Shown here piece by piece: positions 14,158 through 23,100 of a stretch of DNA of 64,000 nt. The number at the start of each line of letters is the position of its first letter. Within the stretch, counting starts at the first letter, position 1. The notes beneath the pieces are model-generated. The model did no database searches. It saw only the letters and a program-made list of their open reading frames with translations, and was not told where the DNA came from. The translations under genes were made by a program, and so were the position numbers. The stretch comes from Achromobacter spanius. GTDB lineage: Bacteria; Pseudomonadota; Gammaproteobacteria; Burkholderiales; Burkholderiaceae_B. The stretch is taken from positions 3,472,001 through 3,536,000 of the forward strand of contig NZ_CP025030.1 in the NCBI RefSeq assembly GCF_002812705.1, read 5' to 3'.

Positions 14158-16071
14158 GAAGGCGTAGCTGCCTTCATCCACGTCCGTGTCCAAGCTCGGA
14201 TCCAAGCTCGGGTCCACATTCGGGTCCTTGACCTTCGGGGGCGTGGCGCCGTCTTGCAGCATTTCGGCGGCCGTCAGGCCCTTGGTCAGTTCCAGGGCCT
14301 GGCGTTCGAACAGGCGCCGATACAGGCCGCCCTTCAGGCGAATCAACTGGTCATGGCTGCCTTCCTCGATGATGCGGCCACGGTCCATCACCAGCAGACG
14401 GTCCAGGGCGCGCACGGTCGACAGGCGGTGCGCCACCACCAGCGTGGTGCGGCCCACCATCAGGCGGTCCATGGCCTGCTGGATCAGCACTTCGCTTTCG
14501 CTGTCCAGGCTGGAGGTGGCTTCGTCCAGGATCAGGATGGGCGAGTCCGCCAGGAACGCGCGCGCGATCGCCACGCGCTGGCGCTCGCCGCCCGACAGCT
14601 TGATGCCGCGTTCGCCCACCAGCGTGTCGTAGCCCTTGGGCAGCGTCATGATGAAGTCATGCGCGCTGGCCAGCCGGGCCGCCTGCTCGATCTCGGCTTG
14701 CGTCGCGCCCGGCCGGGCATAGGCGATGTTCTCGGCCAGCGTGCGGTGGAACAGCACCGGGTCCTGCTGCACGATCGCGATCTGGCTGCGCAACGACGCC
14801 TGCTTCACCTGGGCGATGTCTTGCCCGTCGATGGTGATGCGGCCGTCGTTCACGTCGTACAGGCGCTGGATCAGCTTGATGAACGTAGTCTTGCCCGAGC
14901 CCGAATGGCCCACCAGGCCGACGCGTTCTCCGGGCGCGATGCGCGCGGAGAAGTTCTGGTACAGCGCCGTGTTGTGCGCGCCATAGCGGAAGGTCACGTC
15001 TTCAAAGCGGATTTCACCTTCGCGAATGTTGATGGCGCGTGCGCCCGGACGGTCGGCCACGCCCAGCGGCTGGCGTCCCATCGCCACCAGTTCTTCCATG
15101 TCGTTGACCGAGCGTTGCAGGTTGCGGATATGCATGCCCACGTCGCGCAGATAGCCTTGCAGCATGAAGAACATCGTCAAGGTGAAAGTGATGTCGCCCA
15201 CGGTGGCCTGGTTGCGCGACCACAGCAGCAGGGACGCGCCCAGGATGGCGGCCTGCATCGCCACCAGCATCGCGCCCTGGATGCCGCCGTTCAGTGTGGC
15301 GCGTACCCAGGTGCGGCGCGTGCGATGGCGCCACTTGTTCACCACGCGATCCAGCCGCGCCTCTTCACGCGCTTCCGCGCCGAAGGCCTTGACCACGGCA
15401 TTGCAACTGACGGCGTCGGCCAGCGCACCGCCCATGCGCGTGTCCCAGGCGTTGCCCAGGCGCGCGGCCGGGGCCACATAACCCAGCGACAACGCGGCGG
15501 TGACGGCGATGTATAGCACCGAACCCAGGCCCACCACCAGGCCCATCAAGGGCCAGTGCGCGCCCAGCAGGGCGGTTGCGCCCACCAACATCACCACGGA
15601 CGGCAACAGCGCGATCAGCAGCGTGTCGTTCAGGATGTCCACGGCCCACATGCCGCGCGTGATCTTGCGCACGGTGGAACCCGCGAAGCTGTTGGCATGC
15701 CAGTCGGTGGAAAAGCGCTGCACGCGGTAGAAGGCGTTGGACACGATCCCGTTCATCATCTTCAGCGTAAACGTGATGATGTTCTGGAACACTGCCTGGC
15801 GCAGCAGCGTGCCGCCCACGCCCAGCGCCACCAGCAGCCAGAAGGCCGTGATGGCCGCGTCCCAGGCCAGCGCGTCGCCGCTCGAGCCCGACGCCACGGC
15901 GTCAACCAGGCGGCCGGCATACATCGGCGTCAGAATATCGGCCACGGCCGACAGCAACGCCAGCAGCACGATGACCAGGGTGCGCAAGGGCTGCAAGGCC
16001 CAATGCTTGAAGGTAAAGCCCAGGACGTCCTTGAAGGCCTGTCCTCGAAAGTCGATTTTTTTTCTAGCCAT
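14149..16071 (-). CDS. ABC transporter ATP-binding/permease protein (half exporter)
   Basis: A 640-residue half-size ABC exporter: transmembrane domain with about six helices (residues 25-320) fused to a nucleotide-binding domain (about 355-600). It shows VGHSGSGKTTF (Walker A), KLSGGERQRVAIARAFL (signature) and ILILDEATSSLDS (Walker B). It probably works as a homodimer and is of the lipid/drug exporter type (MsbA/ATM1 shape). The start at 16071 (MARKKIDF) is an ATG; a TTG 21 bases upstream is less likely. The C-terminus carries Asp-Pro-Ser-Leu repeats encoded by a 12-bp repeat (14189-14224). A 165-base leader separates it from a possible 18-codon upstream ORF. Confidence 0.9.
   Translation of the reverse strand: MARKKIDFRGQAFKDVLGFTFKHWALQPLRTLVIVLLALLSAVADILTPMYAGRLVDAVASGSSGDALAWDAAITAFWLLVALGVGGTLLRQAVFQNIITFTLKMMNGIVSNAFYRVQRFSTDWHANSFAGSTVRKITRGMWAVDILNDTLLIALLPSVVMLVGATALLGAHWPLMGLVVGLGSVLYIAVTAALSLGYVAPAARLGNAWDTRMGGALADAVSCNAVVKAFGAEAREEARLDRVVNKWRHRTRRTWVRATLNGGIQGAMLVAMQAAILGASLLLWSRNQATVGDITFTLTMFFMLQGYLRDVGMHIRNLQRSVNDMEELVAMGRQPLGVADRPGARAINIREGEIRFEDVTFRYGAHNTALYQNFSARIAPGERVGLVGHSGSGKTTFIKLIQRLYDVNDGRITIDGQDIAQVKQASLRSQIAIVQQDPVLFHRTLAENIAYARPGATQAEIEQAARLASAHDFIMTLPKGYDTLVGERGIKLSGGERQRVAIARAFLADSPILILDEATSSLDSESEVLIQQAMDRLMVGRTTLVVAHRLSTVRALDRLLVMDRGRIIEEGSHDQLIRLKGGLYRRLFERQALELTKGLTAAEMLQDGATPPKVKDPNVDPSLDPSLDTDVDEGSYAFGK
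14189..14224 (-). repeat. 12-bp in-frame repeat in the ABC exporter C-terminus
   Basis: Three 12-base units TCCAAGCTCGGA, TCCAAGCTCGGG and TCCACATTCGGG (14189-14200, 14201-14212, 14213-14224) encode the DPSLDPSLD part of the acidic C-terminal tail, about 30 bases from the post-stop repeat of the same gene. Confidence 0.75.
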
Positions 16072-16193
16072 AACAATGGCCTGGCGGCACAAGACACGCC
16101 AGGATGTCCTTGTGAGGAAAGAGGGGTAACAAGCCGGATGCCCAAGGCATCGGCAACTGCGTTTACGGGTGTTGAGCGAGCGCGGTGGACCAG

Positions 16194-16215
16194 TCGCTAG
16201 GTAACGGTCTAGCGA
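16194..16215 (-). promoter_or_regulatory. Hairpin in the ABC exporter leader
   Basis: TCGCTAG (16194-16200) and CTAGCGA (16209-16215) form a perfect seven-base stem with an eight-base loop, between the stop of the possible leader ORF (16237) and the exporter start (16071). It could be the structural part of an attenuation or translation-control element. No U tract follows. Confidence 0.35.
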
Positions 16216-16236
16216 TGGATCCGCGCGGGCGACGAC

Positions 16237-16293
16237 TTAATGGCGTCGCGGGGATACGCGCGGGACGGCGGTGAGCATGGGGTAAAACATCAT
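16237..16293 (-). CDS. Possible 18-codon leader peptide upstream of the ABC exporter
   Basis: An ORF of 18 codons starting ATG ATG and encoding MMFYPMLTAVPRVSPRRH, preceded by a strong Shine-Dalgarno sequence (CAGGGAGG, about seven bases away). It lies 165 bases before the exporter start, in a 352-base stretch with no other gene (16072-16423). The C-terminal Pro/Arg-rich sequence (VPRVSPRRH) is of the kind that can slow ribosomes. A hairpin follows at 16194-16215. The layout resembles leader-peptide attenuation of export pumps, but no homologue is known to me and the ORF may be chance. The rest of the stretch holds the LysR 3' flank and no recognisable gene. Confidence 0.45.
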   Translation of the reverse strand: MMFYPMLTAVPRVSPRRH

Positions 16294-16423
16294 GCGGCCT
16301 CCCTGGCGGTAAGTGAAGTGGATAAAAAAGGAATGGGCAAAGGCCCGAATTGCTGATTCTATAGAGATGATGTAAGGGAATCAACGGGGCGCTTTGTGTG
16401 GGTATTGCCGCTGTGGGTTTTTT

Positions 16424-17356
16424 TCAACGACCGGGGCCGCGGGGCTTGAACGCGGCGAACCCCGCCCAACATTGCTGCGTGAATTCGTACAGCGCATCTT
16501 GCGCCGCCAGGGGCGTGCGCCCGGCCAGGCGCGCCAGCACGTAATGGCCCTGGCGCTGGCGGTCAGGCGGCAGCGGCACTTCCACCAGCCGCCCCGCGTC
16601 CTGTTCGCGCCGCGTCACGCAGATCACGCCCAGCAGCAGCGTGTCGGTATGCAGCGCCAGGTCGGCCAGCGCATCCAGGTTTTCGCACCGCAGCGTCACC
16701 ATCTGTTCGGGCGCGCCGCCTGGCCCCAAGGTTTCGGCAAGCCGTAGCGATACCTCCGGGCTCAGCGTGCTGGAGGCCACCGGGTATTGCCGCACCTGTT
16801 CGATGCCCACGCGCTTTTGCGCCAGGATGGGGTGCCCCTTGCGGCAGACCATGCCCGCGCGCAGCGGCGCCAGCGGGCGGGTGTCGATATCGGCGGCGTC
16901 GTACAGCATGCGCGCATCGCACACCATGGCGTCGATGCGCTCGGCGCGCAGCATGTCGAGCAGCGCCGCGGTGCTGCCGAGTTCGACGCCCACGCGCACC
17001 TGGGGCCGGTGGGCGGCCATGTGGGCCAGAAACGGCGACAGCAGCAACGACGCCGGGGCAGGGCTCAGGCCGATGATCAGCGAGCCGGCATCGCCGCCGT
17101 GCAACGCCTTGAGTTCGCGTTGCAGCTCGGCTTCCTCAAAGCGCATGCGGCGTGCGCGCTCGGCCACGCAAGCGCCATAAGGCGTCAGGCGGACCCGGCG
17201 CGTGCCGCGATCCAGCAGCGGCAGGCCCAACTCGGTTTCCAGCGCCTGGATGCTGCGGCTAAGCGCGGGTTGGGACAGGTTCACCTTTTCCGCCGCCAGC
17301 GAAAAAGTGCCGTGTTCGACCACCGCCAGCAGATGTTTGAGTTTCTGAAAGTCCAT
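16424..17356 (-). CDS. LysR family transcriptional regulator
   Basis: A 310-residue LysR regulator with N-terminal winged helix MDFQKLKHLLAVVEHGTFSL (about residues 1-60) and C-terminal effector domain. An in-frame ATG nine codons upstream (17383) is an alternative start; neither has a clear ribosome-binding site. A TATAAT reading on the minus strand lies at 17396-17401, only 13 to 40 bases before these starts, which favours a very short leader. The gene is divergent from the penicillin G acylase gene at 17512 and is its likely regulator. Confidence 0.9.
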   Translation of the reverse strand: MDFQKLKHLLAVVEHGTFSLAAEKVNLSQPALSRSIQALETELGLPLLDRGTRRVRLTPYGACVAERARRMRFEEAELQRELKALHGGDAGSLIIGLSPAPASLLLSPFLAHMAAHRPQVRVGVELGSTAALLDMLRAERIDAMVCDARMLYDAADIDTRPLAPLRAGMVCRKGHPILAQKRVGIEQVRQYPVASSTLSPEVSLRLAETLGPGGAPEQMVTLRCENLDALADLALHTDTLLLGVICVTRREQDAGRLVEVPLPPDRQRQGHYVLARLAGRTPLAAQDALYEFTQQCWAGFAAFKPRGPGR

Positions 17357-17511
17357 GAGCTTTACGCATCGAATCCATGACATAAATGCATTGGCATTAT
17401 AAGTAGCGGCTTCTTATCATGGTCCCCGGACGGCGCCCGCAGAGGCGCCGCATCCCGCGCTGAAGGTCGCTCGCAAGCATGGCGCGGTTTATCAATTTGG
17501 AGACAGAGTCA

Positions 17512-20106
17512 ATGAAGCAGCATTTGTTGTCGGCCGCCATCCTGGCAGCCTGCGCCGGCGTGAGCGCAGCCCCCGCGCAGGCGCAATCCCAGCCGCAATT
17601 CCAATCCCAACCGTCCCTGACCACCGACGCCCAGCGCCCCGCCGCCAAGCAGGTCACCATTCGCCGCGACGGCTACGGCATGCCCCACGTCTACGCCAAC
17701 ACGGTGTACGGCATCTTCTACGGTTACGGCTACGCGGTGGCGCAAGACCGTCTGTTTCAGATGGAGATGGCGCGTCGCAGCACCCAAGGCCTGGTGGCTG
17801 AAGTGCTGGGCGAAAAAATGGTGGCCTTCGACAAATCGATACGCGGCAATTTTTCGCCCGAGCGTATCCAGCGCCAACTGGCGGCCTTGCCCGCGTCTGA
17901 AAGGCAGATTCTGGACGGTTACGCGGCCGGCATGAATGCATGGATTGCGCGCGTGCGCGCCGAACCCGGCACGCTGATGCCCAAGGAATTCAATGACCTG
18001 CAATTCCAGCCGTCCGACTGGACGCCCTATGACGTGGCGATGGTGTTCGTGGGCACCATGGCCAACCGGTTTTCGGACGCCAATAGCGAAATCGATAACC
18101 TGGCGCTGCTGACCGCGCTACGCGACAAGCACGGCGAGGCGCGCGCCATGCAGATCTTCAACCAATTACGCTGGATGACCGACAGCCGCGCGCCGACCAC
18201 CGTGCCGGAAGAAGAGGGGGTTTATCAGCCCGCGATCTACCAGCCCTCCGAGCGTCCGCCCGCCAAGCTGTCCTACGCCTTGCCGCGCTATGACGGTACG
18301 CCGCCCATGCTGGAGCGCGTGGCGCGCGACCCGCAAACGCGCGGCGTGTTGCAAGACGCACCCGCCGACGCGCCCGCCCGCCTGCTGGCGCAGTTCGCGC
18401 AAAGCGGCCAGCCCGGCATCGCCGGCTTTCCGACCACCAGCAATATGTGGATCGTGGGCCGCGAGCACGCCAAGGACGCGCGCTCCATTCTGTTGAACGG
18501 CCCGCAGTTCGGCTGGTGGAACCCTGCGTACACCTACGGCATCGGCCTGCACGGCGCGGGCTACGACGTGGTGGGCAACACCCCGTTCGCCTATCCCAGC
18601 ATTCTGTTTGGCCACAACGCGCACGTCACCTGGGGCTCCACGGCGGGCTTTGGCGACGACGTGGACATCTACGCTGAAAAGCTCGACCCCACCGACCGCA
18701 CGCGCTATTTCCACAATGGCGAATGGAAGACGATGGAAAAGCGCACCGAGCTTATCCAGGTGAAGGATGGCAAGCCTGTGTTGATGGACGTGTACCGCAC
18801 GGTGCATGGCATCGTGACCAAGTTCGACGACAAGCAGCATGTGGCCTACGCCAAGGCGCGCGCGTGGGAAGGTTTTGAGTTGCAATCGCTGATGGCCTGG
18901 ACGCACAAGACGCAGTCGCGCAATTGGGACCAGTGGAAGCAGCAGGCCGCGCGCCATGCACTGACCATCAACTGGTACTACGCCGACGACCGCGGCAACA
19001 TCGGCTACGCCCACACGGGCTTCTATCCCAAGCGCAAACCCGGCCATGACCCGCGCCTGCCCGTGCCCGGCACCGGTGAAATGGACTGGGACGGCATGCT
19101 GCCGTTCGCCACCAACCCGCAGGTCTACAACCCGCGCCAGGGCTACATCGCCAACTGGAACAACCAGCCCATGCGCGGCTATCCGTCCACCGACCTGTTC
19201 GCCATCGTGTGGGGCCAGGCCGACCGCTACGCCGAAATCGAAACGCGCATGAAGGCCATGACGGCCGATGGCGGCAAGATCAGCGCGCAGCAGATGTGGG
19301 ACTTGATCCGCACCACCAGCTACGCCGACGTCAACCGCCGCCACTTCCTGCCGTTCCTGCAACGCGCCGTGGCGGGCTTGCCGGCTGACGACGCCCGCGC
19401 TCGCCTGGTGGCCGACTTGTCCACCTGGGACGGCATGGGCACCAGCGACAAGCAGCCCGGCTACTACGACAACGCCGGGTCCGCCGTGATGGACGCCTGG
19501 CTGCGCGCCATGCTGCGCAGCTCGCTGGCCGACGAGATGCCCGCCGACTTCTTCAAGTGGTACAGCGCCACGGGCTATCCCACCCCCGCCACGCCGGCCA
19601 CCGGTTCGCTCAACCTGACCGTGGGCGTGAAGGTCTTGTTCAACGCCTTGGCAGGCCCCGACGCCGGCGTGCCCCAGCCCTACGACTTCTTCAACGGCAA
19701 GCGCCCCGAAGCGGTCAGCCTGGCTGCGCTGGACGAAGCCCTGGCCGCCTTGCAAAAGGCGTATGGCCAGGACCCGGCCGCGTGGCGCATTCCCGCGCCG
19801 CCGATGGTGTTTGCACCGAAGAACTTCCTGGGCGTGCCGCAGGCGGACGACAAGGCGGTGCTGAGTTTTTCGGCTACCCAAAACCGGGGCACCGAAAACA
19901 ACATGACGGTGTTCGACGGCAAGGGCGTGCGCGCGGTGGACGTGGTGGCGCCGGGGCAGAGCGGTTTCGTGGCGCCGGACGGCACGCCGTCGGCCCACAC
20001 CCGTGACCAGTTCGACTTGTACAACCACTTTGGCAGCAAGCGCGTCTGGTTCACGGATGCGGAAGTGCGCGCCAATACTAAGTCGGCTGAGACGTTGCGC
20101 TACTGA
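17512..20106 (+). CDS. pac: Penicillin G acylase precursor
   Basis: An 864-residue Ntn-hydrolase precursor that hydrolyses phenylacetyl side chains of beta-lactams and related amides in the periplasm. The start at 17512 follows GGAGA and gives a Sec signal peptide (cleavage about AQA24). The alpha chain contains ANTVYGIFYGYGYAVAQDRL; the beta chain starts at Ser310 in TTSNMWIVG, the N-terminal nucleophile exposed by autocatalytic removal of a spacer. The following NGPQFGWWNPAYTYGIGLHG closely matches the Escherichia coli enzyme, as does STAGFGDDVDI, which holds a calcium ligand. Length fits the family (E. coli precursor 846). The stop lies 28 bases inside the convergent ABC exporter gene. LysR is divergent upstream. 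Confidence 0.95.
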   Translation: MKQHLLSAAILAACAGVSAAPAQAQSQPQFQSQPSLTTDAQRPAAKQVTIRRDGYGMPHVYANTVYGIFYGYGYAVAQDRLFQMEMARRSTQGLVAEVLGEKMVAFDKSIRGNFSPERIQRQLAALPASERQILDGYAAGMNAWIARVRAEPGTLMPKEFNDLQFQPSDWTPYDVAMVFVGTMANRFSDANSEIDNLALLTALRDKHGEARAMQIFNQLRWMTDSRAPTTVPEEEGVYQPAIYQPSERPPAKLSYALPRYDGTPPMLERVARDPQTRGVLQDAPADAPARLLAQFAQSGQPGIAGFPTTSNMWIVGREHAKDARSILLNGPQFGWWNPAYTYGIGLHGAGYDVVGNTPFAYPSILFGHNAHVTWGSTAGFGDDVDIYAEKLDPTDRTRYFHNGEWKTMEKRTELIQVKDGKPVLMDVYRTVHGIVTKFDDKQHVAYAKARAWEGFELQSLMAWTHKTQSRNWDQWKQQAARHALTINWYYADDRGNIGYAHTGFYPKRKPGHDPRLPVPGTGEMDWDGMLPFATNPQVYNPRQGYIANWNNQPMRGYPSTDLFAIVWGQADRYAEIETRMKAMTADGGKISAQQMWDLIRTTSYADVNRRHFLPFLQRAVAGLPADDARARLVADLSTWDGMGTSDKQPGYYDNAGSAVMDAWLRAMLRSSLADEMPADFFKWYSATGYPTPATPATGSLNLTVGVKVLFNALAGPDAGVPQPYDFFNGKRPEAVSLAALDEALAALQKAYGQDPAAWRIPAPPMVFAPKNFLGVPQADDKAVLSFSATQNRGTENNMTVFDGKGVRAVDVVAPGQSGFVAPDGTPSAHTRDQFDLYNHFGSKRVWFTDAEVRANTKSAETLRY

Positions 20107-23100
20107 CCGTGTAGCCGCCCTGGTGGCTGGCCAGGCGCGCATAGGCCCCTTGCTTGCGCAGCAATTGGTCATGCGTGCCGGCCTCGGCCAGCGTGCCGCG
20201 GTCCAGCACCAGGATCAGGTCCGCGTTGCGGATGGTGGACAGCCGGTGCGCAATCACCAGGGTGGTGCGGTGCTGCATCAGCGCGTCCAGCGCGGTCCGC
20301 ACCTGCATCTCGGACAAGGTGTCCAGGTGTGAAGTCGCCTCGTCCAGGATCAGCACCGGCGCGTTCTTCAGGAAGGCCCGCGCAATCGAGATGCGCTGGC
20401 GTTGCCCGCCCGACAACTGCATGCCGCGTTCGCCCACCTTGGTGGCCAGCCCGTCAGGCAGTTGCCGCACGAATGCCGTCAGCGCCGCCTGGTCCAGCGC
20501 GCGCGCCAATTCCTCGGGCGTGGCCTCGGGGCGCGCCAGCCGGATGTTGCCCTCCAGTGTGTCGTTGAACAGGTAGGTGTCTTGCGTGACCAGGGCTACC
20601 CGCTCGCGCAAGCCGTCCAATTGCAGTTGGCGCACATCCAGGCCGTCCAGCTTGACCGCGCCCTGGCGCGGGTCCCAGAAGCGTAGCAACAGGCTGGCCA
20701 CGGTGCTTTTGCCCGCGCCCGAGGCGCCCACGATGGCCACGGTTGCCCCGGCCGGCGCCTTGAAACTCAAGTCCTTCAGCGTGTCTTCCTGTTTGCCGGG
20801 GTAGGCGAAGCTGACGTGCTCAAACGCCAACGATAAGCCATGCGTGGCCACCGGCGGCGCCAGCGGGCCGTCGGTAACGGGTTCGGGCTCGTTGCTGACC
20901 ACGTGCAGGCGGCGCGTGGCGGCGATGGTGTCGGCCAATTGGCGGCTGACCTGTGAAATCTCGGACACCGGCAGAAAGGTCGCCATCGCAATCAAGACCA
21001 GCAAGGGCAGCATGCTGGCCGACAGCGCGCCCGCCGACACCTGCAGGGCGCCCACGACCGCCACGGCCAGCCCGCCCAAGCCCATGGCCACTTCAAACCA
21101 GGCCGTCTGCTTGGACAGATCGCGCAGGATGTCCAGGCGGCGGATACGGTATTGGTCAGCCACTTTCAGGAACTGGCCTCGGCGGCGATCGGTCGCCTGA
21201 AAGGCGGTCAGGTCGGCCAGGCCCTGGATGGTGTCGGTGGTGTGCGCGCTCATTTCGCCCAGCGCCTGCCGGGCCTTGTCGCCCAGCGCATCGATATGGC
21301 GGCGGCCACGCACGGGCGAGACCAGCGCATAGGCCAGGAAGGGCAGCAGCGCCAAGGCCACCGGCCAGCTATACACGCCCAAGAATCCCAGCACCGACAG
21401 CGGCACCAGCACCGACACGATGGCCGGGGCGATGGTGTGCGCGTAGAAGTACTCGACCATCTCGATGTCCTGCGTGGCCAGCGCAACCAGGTCGCCCGAG
21501 CGGCGCTGCAACAGGTAGGCGGGCGCCAGGCGCTCCAGCTTGTCGAACAGCTTCACCCGCATGTCGGCCAGCAACTGATAGGCCATCGCGTGCGCCAGCC
21601 ACGACTCCAGCCAATGGAACAAGGCGGCCAGCGGCGCGCAGATCAAGAGGCCGATGATCAGGGCGGAGACCTCGCGGCCATCGCGGATGGCGGCCACGAT
21701 CAGCGCGCTGAACACGCCCACGCCGATGAAGGCGGCCACCCGCGCAACGCCCAGCAGGATCGTGGCGGTCAGCGTGCCGCGCCACGGCTTGACCACGGAC
21801 AGCAAGGTGCCCAGCGTGGCGCGCCAACCCACTTGGTCCGCATCGGCATCCAGCGGGCGCAGGGCGGAGCCTTGCGCGCCGCCGTCGCCGTCTGCATCGT
21901 CGGGCTTGGCGGCATCCAGCACCGGAGCCGTCGCCAGGGCGGCCACGCCGGCCGACGGGTTCCGGTGCGCCTCGGCCTGTTCGTGCATCAGGCGGTAGTA
22001 CAGCCCGCGTGCCTGCATCAGTTGCGCATGCGGCCCGGCTTCCACCACGCGGCCCTGATCCAGCACCAGGCTGCGGTCGGCACCGATGACGCTGGCCAGC
22101 CGGTGCGCCAGGATCAACGTGGTGCGGCCGGCCATCAGGCGGTCCAGCGCCTGTTGGATCAACGCTTCGTTTTCGGTGTCCACCGATGACAGCGCTTCGT
22201 CCAGGATCAGGATGGGCGCATCGCGCAGCAGCGCGCGGGCGATGGCCACGCGCTGGCGTTGCCCGCCCGACAATTGCAGGCCGCGCTCGCCGATGCGGGT
22301 GGCGTAACCGTCGGGCAGCGCCATGATGAAGTCGTCGATATTCGCGGCGCGGGCGGCGGCGCGCACCTGCTCGTGCGTGGCGTCGGGCCGGCCCAGCCGC
22401 AGGTTGTCGTCGATGGTGCCGTGAAACAGCGTGATGTCCTGGCTGACCAGCGCAATTTGCGACAGCAGCGTCTGCGTGTCCAGCGTGTTCACATCCTGCC
22501 CGCCCACGCGGATGACGCCCGCCTGCGGCACGCATTCGCGCAGCAGCAGCCGCACGATGGTGGACTTGCCCGCGCCGCTGGGGCCGACCACGCCGACCCG
22601 TTCGCCCGCCGCGATGCGGAACGCCAGCCCTTGATGCGCGCGGCGCTCGGGCGTGTAGGAAAACGCCACGTTGTCGAATTCGATCGTGGGCGACAGGGGG
22701 GCGGACGCGAGTTGGTTGGGCGCTGGATGGCCGGCCGTGTTGCGCGTGCCCAAGACCGTGCTGGGCACGGGCGTCAGCGGCTGCGCGTCCATCAAGGCAT
22801 GGATGCTGACGGCGGCCGACTGGCCCAGCATGCCGCGGTGCAAGACCGAACGCAGGTCGCGCAGCGGCCGGAAGATCTCGGTGCCGGCCATCAGCACGAT
22901 CAGCAGCGCTTCCACGCTCATGTCGCCCGAGGCCACGCGCCAGGCGCCCAGCGTCAAGGCCAGCGCCGCGCCCAGCGCCACGCCCAGGTCGCTGATGCCG
23001 CGCGTCAACAGGCTGACCGACAGCACCCAGAACGTGTTGTCCGACAGGCTGCGGGCACGGGCCGCCAGGCGCCGGCCCCAGGCCTTGCCCTGGCCGTAGG

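Noticed and set aside
14125..15516. Plus-strand ORF of 463 codons opposite the ABC exporter
   Set aside because: Antisense shadow in a GC-rich gene; rich in Ala/Arg/Gln/His and without motifs.
16163..16384. Minus-strand ORF of 73 codons in the exporter leader
   Set aside because: No ribosome-binding site; overlaps the better 18-codon candidate in another frame.
18166..20172. Minus-strand ORF of 668 codons opposite penicillin G acylase
   Set aside because: Shadow frame; the acylase frame has clear catalytic and signal features, this one none.
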